Of a DNA stretch of 64,000 nucleotides, positions 55,626 through 64,000 are shown piece by piece. Location: positions 116,817,674 to 116,881,673 of the forward strand of contig CM035170.1 of assembly GCA_020205615.1 (NCBI GenBank), written 5' to 3'. The position numbers and the translations under genes are program-made. The DNA is from Panax quinquefolius (Eukaryota > Streptophyta > Magnoliopsida > Apiales > Araliaceae). The notes under the pieces were generated by a model. It ran no database searches, was not told where the DNA came from, and saw only the letters and a program-made list of their open reading frames with translations. How positions within the stretch are numbered: position 1 is the stretch's first letter; each line of letters begins with the position of its first letter.

Positions 55626-57560
55626 ATTTTAGCCCACTAAATTAAATCTAATACTGCATAAATTTTAAGCAAGATGAGATGGTAGTGTAATCCATTACAA
55701 CATCACCCAAGTTGTAATCAAACAACAAAACTAGCAGCAGCAGCAGCCGCTGCCATCAGGCCAGTAGCAAATTACAAGTACCTATTAGTCTATTACAAAT
55801 TAAAGATTAACATGAAACTTGAAATATTGCAACAGCAGCAGCATTAAGCAGCCCAGCACAGTAGCAAACTAGCAGCAACCCAGCACCAGCAGTAGCAGAG
55901 TCACAGGCCACAGCAGCAAGCCAAACTGAGTATCAAGATTTTATGGTCAATGCAGATATGGGAACCAAGATTATTTAATTATCCAACTTCAACTCAATTT
56001 CAAGTCATCACAAAAAAGTGCATCAACTACAGATAATGATGCTGTATATGCACCCTTACTCACTGTCCAAGAGAATGATGTTGGTGCTACTGCTCTATAC
56101 TCACTCAGATTTAACACCTTGTCACACACATCAACTCGAAAGAAGTACTTAGTAGTTCAAACTTCCCAAGCAACAACTGAAACCAAATACACAAGCACAG
56201 GATACTGCAACAATGCCAATACAGCAGATACATTTCGCATCAATTTTTTGTGTGTTTTAGTAAGCACATTATGTATCAAGTATTGAAGCATCCAAGTACC
56301 AATATATAACGCCAAAAATTGACATAAAACCTAACTATTTTTACGCCGAACCTTGGTTGTGCATATCCTACATATACAAACAACTTGACATTTGTGGGTG
56401 GGTAGGACAAGAGACTAACAATTAACTGTATTTGGATAGATGGAGGAAGAAATCTATACAGGTATATAGGGTAGACACAAAAAGAATACAGCATATCACA
56501 GGAATCCTCTTCACCAAAAAAGGGAATAATATTAGGCAAGCCAATTACTAATACACTGCATCAACTACAGATACTATATCAATCCAATGCAAGTATGCGC
56601 GTATAAATAAAAGCCAAATCTGTGACTTGTCAACCATTGAATATAACATTTAGGTTGTGCAATAGTCAGGATTCAGGACACGAGCTCTTCATATATATGT
56701 TTATAAATATATGTAAACAAGCAATTAAATAATCTAGCAGAGCTGTGTAAATACCAACTTTGTGCATAATGATCAATGTAATTCCAACTTTGGTCATGAC
56801 TAGATCATTATCAGAATTACACAGCTCATGGTATTTAAACATGGTCATGGTATTTACGTCACTGGCTAGGCCTTTTTTTAACCATTCTGATATATATAAA
56901 CTGAACACTCAATTGGACCGGCTTTCATATTTCACAAGGAACTGATTGGATGTTGTACTGCAGATTATTTCTTTAGGTACCATCTGCTTACACAAAAATG
57001 CGTGCTAGAATTACACAGCTCATGGTATTTAAATATTTCTCTGTTTTTCTATTCTTTAAGCTTTATTAACTAGCAGGCTTCATCTATTAACTTCTTATAA
57101 GATAATATTAGCAGAAAACCTTTCCTGCAATTTTCAATTCATCAATCACTAAAAGGAGACTCTTCACTTTATAAAAATACAAACAGATTCTTAGGTGATT
57201 ATTACCAAAATAACATTCAGGCCAGCCAATCAGCCATCAACATACTAACAAACAAACCACCAAGAAAAAAAAACTAAACAGTAAACACCCATATATGAGA
57301 TATAAACAAATCGACATAAGTAGAGAACAATCCATTCACAAAATCTCAAAATAAACACAGATAATATACAATATGAGCCGATCCCACCACCAATTAGAAA
57401 AATTACCTAAGAAAAACTGAAGTTGGAGTTGGAGATAACGGTGCAGAGAAGACTGAAGAGAAACGCGAGGATCGGAGGTTTGGCCGGTGGGGAAGATGGA
57501 TCGGAGATGGAGAGAAAGCTTCGAGATGGTCTGAGATAGTGAGATGGAGAGAAATGTTCG
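55626..57560. other. CAG-rich tract and leader-like sequence without a recognised gene
   Basis: Positions 55729-55925 are low-complexity (CAG/GCA)n on the plus strand. A 23-bp segment, AATTACACAGCTCATGGTAT and on, recurs at about 56814 and 57010. On the minus strand 57560-57408 is CT-rich and ends at a donor-like CTTAG/GTAATT, as a non-coding first exon would. The GAAATGTTCG at 57551-57560 is the TSD of the neighbouring foldback element. No coding exon was found. Confidence 0.4.
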
Positions 57561-59239
57561 GGGTTAAATGATTTTTCAGTCAGTCATTGTACTGTAATGT
57601 ACTATAGTTCGATTTACAGACGGTTAATTGAATTTTTTTTTTTTTACAATCAACTCATTGTACTTAATTTTACTAACAAAAAATTAAAAAAATCATTAAA
57701 ATATCTGACTGTTAACGGAAAATACACATGACAGCTGAGTTGTCAAAAATAAATTCTATGTGGCTGTTAGTATACGACGTGACAATTAGGATGTGGATTT
57801 GGAGGAAATTTTTTATGAAAAAATAGAAAAAAATATTTTAAAGTATAATATAAATTTAAAAAGTGAGCAAAAAAAACAAGAAAATAAATAAAAATTATAT
57901 TTTAATTTTTTTTAATAAAAAATAAAAACAATTATTTTAATAAAAAAACTGCAGTTTTTTTTAATTTTTATTAAAAATAAAGTACTTTTTTAATTAAAAA
58001 ACTGCGTTTTAATTTCTTTTTAATAAAAATAAAATGTTATTATTTTTATTACAAAAATCTTGTTTTTTTATTAAACAAATTTGTGTTTTTTTATATTTAT
58101 AAAAAAGCGCAGTTTTTTTAATTAAAAATAAAATAAAAAACGCTGTTTTTTTATAAAAATAAAATAAAAGTGCAGTTTTTTTAATAAAAATAAAATAAAC
58201 AAAAACAGTATTTTTTTTTTAAAATAAAATAAAAAAAGGTGTTTTTTTAACAAAAAAAAAAGCGCTGTTTTTTTTTATAAAAAAAAATACAGTTTTTTTT
58301 TTTAAAAATAAAATAAAAATGCAATTTTTTTTATAAAAAAAAATGCAGCTCTTTTTAATAAAAATAAAATAAAAAATATTTTCAAATTCGGACATTAAAT
58401 TTATAATTGAGTCAAACGCATTGTTGTGACGGAGAAGGAGAGACAGAGAGCGTTGTTTTTATAAAAAACCAAATTTATGTTTTTATTTTAATTTTATTAA
58501 AAAATGTGTTTTTTAATAAAAAAAGTTTTTATTTTATTTTTGTTAAAAAAACAAATTTTTTTATTTTATTTTTATAAAAAATGTTTTTTAATTTTATTTT
58601 ATTAAAAAAATGCGCTTTTTATTTATTTTTATTAAAAAAGCTTTTTTTTTATAAAAAAATATTTATGCTTTTTTATTTTATTTTTATATAAAAAAAATTT
58701 TTTTTTTTTTTTATAAAAAAATGCTTTTTTATTTTATTTTTATTAAAAATCGCATTTTTTATTTTTTTAAAAAAGCTGCGTTTTATAAAAAAATTTTGCT
58801 TTTTTATTTATTTTTATAAAAAAAATCGCGCTTTTTTATTTTAAAAAATGTGTTTTTATTTTATTTTATTAAAAAACTTCATTTTTTTATTTAATGTCCT
58901 AAATTTGAAAAGATTTTTAATTTTAAAATATTTTTAATTTTAGTATTTTATAATTTTATTATACTTTTTAAAATATTTTTTTTCATTTTCTTCATAAAAT
59001 TTTCCAAAAATCCACATAATCATCGCCACATCACACAAAGGCGCCTACATCATACCAGAATTTCGACAACTCGCTACCACGTACTTTTCGTTAATCAACA
59101 AACTTTTTTAACGGTTTTTTAATTTTTTGTTAGTAAATCGAAGTACGGTGAGTCAATCGTAGTATAAAAAAAAAAGTTCGCTTATCCATCCAGTAAGAAT
59201 CGAATTCCATAAGACAATGACTGAAAAAATATTTAACCC
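57561..59239. mobile_element. Mutator-like foldback transposon with tandem-repeat arms, 1679 bp
   Basis: The left end GGGTTAAATGATTTTTCAGT and the right end, read inverted as GGGTTAAATATTTTTTCAGT, begin inverted repeats of at least 320 bp. These are diverged, with shared blocks such as ACTAACAAAAAATTAAAAAA and AAAAATATTTTAAA. A perfect 10-bp TSD GAAATGTTCG lies at 57551-57560 and 59240-59249. The inner arms are arrays of an AT-rich unit of about 25-32 bp: GCAG-T7-AATAAAAATAAAATAAAA on the left and its complement on the right. The centre is at about 58380-58455. No transposase is present. Structure and TSD fit plant foldback elements mobilised by Mutator-type transposases. Confidence 0.92.
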
Positions 59240-59249
59240 GAAATGTTCG

Positions 59250-59397
59250 AGATAGAGACTTGGAGAGAGTGAGAGACTGTAGTCTGTACTCTCTAAAGCG
59301 AAAGATATTAATTAAGACAGTCAAAACTCGAAAAGAAAAATAATAATTAGCTAACCGGTACAACGGCTACGTTCGGTCACTAGGATCCGGTAGAGCG
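59250..59397. other. Short flank between the foldback element and the hairpin
   Basis: CT/GA-rich sequence continues the CT-rich leader-like sequence that lies left of the foldback element, consistent with one locus split by the insertion. No gene was seen. Confidence 0.4.
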
Positions 59398-59516
59398 AAG
59401 TTCATTTTTGAATATGTTGGTCAATTGATCAATAAAATACTGATACACATAGAACTTTGTCTGCGTGTCAGAATTCTATTGGCTAATTGATCAACTTATT
59501 CAAAATTAAACTTCAT
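59398..59516. repeat. Hairpin of about 120 bp with arms of about 50 bp
   Basis: AAGTTCATTTTTGAATATGT (left) pairs with sequence ending TTATTCAAAATTAAACTTCA (right), followed inward by GGTCAATTGATCAATA against TATTGGCTAATTGATCA. There are roughly ten mismatches over the arms. It may be a tiny MITE or a small-RNA-type foldback; no TSD was found. Confidence 0.6.
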
Positions 59517-59526
59517 ACTAACCACT

Positions 59527-62086
59527 TCAGAAGACCTAAAATTTTTTAAATAAAAGGAATTTCCTTTATTTATTATTTTGAAATAAGAAGGTTGATTTGA
59601 TTAATGTGGATAGTTAAGGGTTAAATACGCAAATATTTCAAAATAAGCAAGTGGTTATAAAATATTCATTTTGCTCTGGGAATATTCTGTTGTCGGGAAT
59701 ATTCATCGCTTAGAATATTCGTATTTATCTGCCACAGCCCATGTGTGGGCCCCCATAACGGAAAAGCGATTGGATGAAGAACGTTGGTTACGAATTATCG
59801 CTCAAAGATTTTATCGATTTAATAATTGTGAATTATTGATATTTATATCAGGCAGTTGTTTCAAATTTTCACATTACGCTCAATATTTTTTTCATTGATT
59901 CAAATCAATAATTATATTATCCTCAATAATATTATTAGATAACATTATCGATCAATAATGTCTAGAAAGTTCTCGCTCAAGGAGAGGTCTTGGTCACCTA
60001 ATCACCTAATCATAAGCCAAGAAGAGAAATCTTATCGAAAGCCCTCTTCCCCGGAACTACCGTCAATATCAGGATTCTCGTAATATTATTTGTGAATAAT
60101 TAATTATCGATTCATATGATGAGAAAATATTGATTTTACGTGGATATGATGGAGAAAATTTTAATGTGACAATTGTTGAAAATTGAAATTTTATTTTTTC
60201 GATAAAATAATTATTTAAATATATTATTATATTTTAATAATATAATAATGGTGATATTTTTAAAACGTAATGTGGGATATATGAGTATACGAGGAGGAAG
60301 AGTATATTTTGTTGTAATAAATGTTTAAAACATGTTAAATATGTCTGTGGACCCCATTTATCGATCAAATTTGATATATACCAGAAATCGCCTCGCTTCA
60401 GGATTTTTTGGCCAATTTTGTTTGGAATTTGGAAAACTTTCTTCGCAGTTGTAGAGAATTGAATTTCCTATAAAAAACCCGAAGATTCAATTTTCCGATA
60501 AAAGAGCTATTTATTGTGAATTATCAGTTCAAGTTCAAATAATCGATTTTTGAAGTTTTAATTATTATTTTAAAGACAAAAACGTTTTTTTGCATTGGTG
60601 GGTCTGTATGTGATATTAATGGCTGAATTAAAATCAAATCTTCAAAGATGGGAGGAGGAAAAATATAATATATTAATATTTTATTAAATTTTCGCTTGTG
60701 TTCTAAAGATTTTCCTATAAATAGGTGCTTAGTTAGAATTGAAAATCACACCGTAAATCAAAGTTTTCTCTCTATATTATTGTTTATTATTGTGAGTATT
60801 TTGAGTATACTTTGAGTATCATATATCAAGGCAAGTTCCTTCAAAGACTATATCCAGATTTCAAATTTGTAAAGATCGATCTTTCGAGGTAAGTGGATAT
60901 TATTTTTTCTCAAATGATATTATTTCTTCAATATCATTACGTCGAAATCGTTGAACTTTTATCAAATTGAACTTTTTTTACTATTTGAAGTTACTATTCA
61001 CGAAGTTACTATTCATGAGTTACTATTCACGAAGTTACTATTCACGAGTACTATTCACGATATGAAGATTTTTTTGTGGAATTTCTATCTTTGGTGCTCT
61101 GAGTTACTTATTTACTTGAGTTACTATTCACATACTCAAGACTATTCACGATAAATTATTTCTAAAAATAAAATTTTTCTTTTGTCCAAAATATCTATTC
61201 GGATACTAGCTTTGATCAGATCCATGTTTTGATCATTCTCGAATTTTACACCACTATGATTATTTTTGAGGTATTTTTGGACATGGATAAAACAAAGTAC
61301 TAATCCTTAATCCTTAATCCTTGTCATTTTGTTTCATCGATTCGCTTTTTTTAAAATATTTTTCATCATCCTAGCCTTAAATGATGATATTATTGAATAT
61401 CTTCGGCCCGTAGTGGACAAAAGATGAATGATTTCAAGAATATCTTCGCCCAGAAGCAAAAAGATGAACAGTGTTTAGATGAATACTTAACTAATCGATG
61501 AATATCTTCGCCTATAGCAAAAAAAGATGAATATTCGATGATTCCGTATATATATCGATTGATGTTATTTGTGATAAAAGATAGATTTATGAACTTTAAA
61601 TTCATACATATAAGATAGAGTTTGCATTCTCTACTTAACTCTTCTAATGAATTATTATTTCCATGTAATATTGATTTAAAATTTGTTGCCTATCAGATTC
61701 TATTAGATTTTTTCCTCGTCAAGACTAACGATAATTTGTCAGATATTATCTTAGTCATAATATTCTTTATCGGGCTAGTTGAGCTCACCCCTTTTTCCTT
61801 TTTGTTCCATTTTTCTTCTCGTGAGGCTTAGAATATAATGAAAATTTAGCTCTGGGAAAATGGAATGAAGGTTTTAGAAAGAATTGTTTAGTAGTCCTCA
61901 CCATTTTTGTAAAATAATGTATCAATAAATGTGATGAGGATTTATTTCGAGTATAGATATTGTCTGTAAGATAATATTTGTATTCAAACTCACGCTTTAT
62001 CGTTGTAATAATAAAGTGTAGTAAGTTTCGCATCACGATCGACAACTCGTAATGGGTGATGTATACCTATTTTGGGGGGCGCCACA
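59527..62086 (+). repeat. 5' LTR of element 3
   Basis: The LTR is about 2.56 kb. It has a TATA-like TATAAATAGG at 60716-60725 and a GTTACTATTCACGA minisatellite at about 60985-61150. The first bases are uncertain because the expected TGTAAGACC reads as TCAGAAGACC. Confidence 0.8.
60985..61150 (+). repeat. Minisatellite of GTTACTATTCACGA in the LTR of element 3
   Basis: About seven copies of a 14-16 bp unit (AGTTACTATTCACGA and variants), most of them adjacent and the last two separated. They lie downstream of the TATA-like box and so are probably transcribed. Element 1 has an unrelated array at the comparable place. Confidence 0.75.
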
Positions 62087-62103
62087 GCTGGTATCGTAGT
62101 TTA
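62087..62103 (+). promoter_or_regulatory. Primer binding site of element 3
   Basis: GCTGGTATCGTAGTTTA begins right after the LTR and resembles the TGGTATCAGAGC initiator tRNA-Met primer site. Confidence 0.65.
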
Positions 62104-62270
62104 GGATACGATCTCCATGAGATCGGGAATGTAATCAGGAGGGGAGAGACGAGTAAATCCTTCGCAAGTGTGTCCTACCTAAGCTTTATTTGTTAGTTGG
62201 TCAAGATATAGGATATTATGTGATATATTGATTTCCTTAATTAACCCTTGTTTTACGACAAGATTTGAGA

Positions 62271-63480
62271 ATGTCGAATCGAGAATATTAACAATGGAAA
62301 TGAGACCGTGGAGACGCCTCAGACTCACCAACGAGGAGAACGCGGCAACAGTCGGCAATGTTCCTCCCGTGCGAACAACACCACCGAAAGCGATGATGAA
62401 CGAGGGATGTTTAGAAGTTTTTCATAGCTCATGCAAAATCGCATTTAGGAGACTCGTGTTCAAAATATAGGAGGAAATGATAGCATTCACCAAGTTGTCA
62501 CACCAAGCAAGCTTCAAAGAGTCGGGACCACTGTAATTTAAGGGAAAGCCGATCCGATCACCAGGAAACACGGGTCAAGCAAATTACCAAGATATTCGAT
62601 GTCTGGGATGCACGAGAGAATGAGAGGTTCCATTCGCCACCTTTATGTTCCGTGGCGAGCAGCAGATCATCGGTAGGAGTCTCAGGAAGTTTGCACTCCA
62701 TCCACCGCACTCAAAGATGTCCTGGGAGACGCTTTCAGAACTATTTAATGACAAATACTTTCCCGAAAGTGTTCGGCTATACGTAAGGAAGTGGAGTTTA
62801 TTCGATCGAGAGAACAAAATAACACGATTTGTCTCAAAGACGAGGCAAAGTTCGCAGAGTTATCCGTGCTCAGACCTCATTCGTGGAGAATGAGGAACGA
62901 TGACGACGGATGTTTCCGGAGAGGTTCAAAACCCAGATACGCCAAGATCTCATTTCTCATAAATTTTCTCTATTCAGATGTCATAATGTGGCTCAATTAT
63001 TAGAGCGAGATAACGAGTATGTTCAACCGAGGGACCATAACCAGATCGCATCGTAGATAGCAGCCAATGTAATAATGATAACCAATGGAGAAAGAAACAG
63101 ACGGACAAAATGGTAACCACTGTGGTAATCATGGCCATGAAAATAGTAAGAAACGTCAGAGGAGATTTTAAAAAGAGGAGATTTAACAACCACTATGTGA
63201 AGACGACAAGCGTTTAAGAAGAATCGGTTCTAAGTGGAGGAGAACGACCACCCATTATATGCTATAAATGCGAAAAGAGGGACATATCACCAAACCGCCC
63301 ACAACAGCTCAAGGTATGCTATAATTGTGGAAAGGAAAGACATATCGCCGAGATCAGACAAGAATAAACCTAGTTCAATGGGGACGGTGACTCAAAAGAT
63401 CGTCCCGTAAAAGTCAAAGTCAACGATTCCGGAAGAGCGTTTGTCAGGATCGGTCAAAATGCGAGGAACCCAAACGAGGT
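62271..63480 (+). pseudogene. Gag of element 3, broken
   Basis: The ATG at 62271 opens a frame that stops after six codons. Capsid-like pieces in shifting frames include MSWETLSELFNDKYFPES. Two zinc-knuckle remnants lie at about 63259-63360: one starting CYKCEKR, and CYNCGKERHIAE, in which the Gly before His is Arg. It is homologous to the gag of element 1. Confidence 0.75.
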
Positions 63481-63499
63481 GATCACGGTAAGCTATTTA

Positions 63500-64000
63500 T
63501 AAATTCTCATAAGTTTATACCTTTACTTCGATACCGGCATACCCATTCATTTATCTCTCCCGCATGTGCTCAACGCTTAAACTCGATCCCGAGAAATTTA
63601 GACTTCGACCTATCTCGTGGAAACTCCGTTAGAGAAACTTTCATCACATCCATCGCTTATAAATCTTGTTTGATTCAAGTCAGCACCATCACCTTACCCG
63701 CCGAATTTTATCTCTTTAAAGATACTTGCTTTTGACGTGATTTTAGGATTGATCGTTAACTACTCATCACGCCAAAATTGATTATTTTCGTAAGGTTGTT
63801 AGTTTTCATATTCCTAACCAACTCGTCTGATTTAATTCAAGCAACTAAACCATTAAAATCAATCACTATCATATCTAATCATAAAGCTATTCGCTTATCG
63901 AAAAACGGATGTCAAGCTTTCTTAGCCCATGTTATGGATTTGAATAAAGACACGCCAAATTTGAATAATATTCCCGTTGTTATCGACTTTCCCGACGATT
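63500..64000 (+). pseudogene. Start of Pol (protease) of element 3, cut by the window edge
   Basis: Fragments equivalent to the protease of element 1 are visible: the FDTG-type active-site region with PFISPACAQRL near 63520-63570, then LDFDLS and ETFITSIAYKSC. Sequence continues to the edge, in line with 23330-23840 of element 1. Several indels are present. Confidence 0.7.

Larger units (their letters stand above)
59527..64000 (+). mobile_element. LTR retrotransposon, Ty3/gypsy, Tekay-type (element 3), cut by the window edge
   Basis: The LTR runs from about 59527 (left border approximate) to 62086 and ends GGGGGGCGCCACA. It shares blocks with the LTR of element 1, including CAAGTGGTTATA, GGGAATATTC, GGGCTAGTTGAGCTCACC and TGGGTGATGTATACCTA. 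A primer site GCTGGTATCGTAG follows. Gag with zinc knuckles and the start of protease are present, broken by indels. RT and the second LTR lie beyond position 64000. Its LTR is diverged from that of element 1, so the two are related families or old copies. Confidence 0.88.

Overview
This is nuclear DNA of a flowering plant, most likely a eudicot. Host genes are split by many GT-AG introns. They are separated by AT-rich DNA that is crowded with plant-type transposable elements: Ty3/gypsy LTR retrotransposons of the Tekay and Tat lineages, Mutator-like foldback elements, a hAT-like element and a Stowaway MITE. I cannot name the species from sequence alone.

Four host genes can be followed from start to stop, and their exons join in phase. 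They are: a membrane-anchored RING-CH (MARCH-type) ubiquitin ligase of 305 residues (minus, 7293 to 1609); the 26S proteasome ATPase RPT6 of 418 residues (minus, 18302 to 10757); a STRAP-like WD40 protein of 350 residues (plus, 42700 to 49358); and a plastid DUF2358-SOUL heme-binding protein of 394 residues (minus, 55351 to 52789). Two host pseudogenes are recognisable: an EG45-like/plant natriuretic peptide-like remnant (9496-9745) and a histone H2A.Z copy whose central fold exon is missing (51297-52113). A LINE-type scrap lies at about 50520-50900. The ligase and RPT6 both act in ubiquitin-proteasome degradation, but plant gene order carries little functional meaning and I infer no link.

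About half of the window is mobile DNA. A Tekay-type element (19445-29117, TSD TAAAC) sits inside one arm of an older Mutator-like inverted-repeat element (19416-29590). A Tat-lineage element (30764-42079, TSD CATTC) is in reverse orientation. It carries a 136-bp tandem array and, antisense to its pol region, a gene-like unit with its own TATA box and two apparent 85-bp introns. A 1.68-kb foldback element (57561-59239) has a perfect 10-bp TSD and arms made of AT-rich tandem repeats. A second Tekay-type element begins near 59527 and runs off the right edge. A 1181-bp hAT-like element (8-bp TSD) lies in a STRAP intron and a Stowaway MITE lies in an RPT6 intron.

The retroelement reading frames are full of small indels while the host exons are clean. 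Many of the indels fall beside C/G-rich sites. They could be real decay or consensus errors over heavily methylated DNA, so frameshift calls inside the elements should be treated with care. The most interesting structures are the antisense spliced unit and tandem array in the Tat element, the tandem-repeat foldback element, the hairpin array inside the Tekay LTRs, and the ACGTG-rich minisatellite in the first coding intron of the RING-CH gene.
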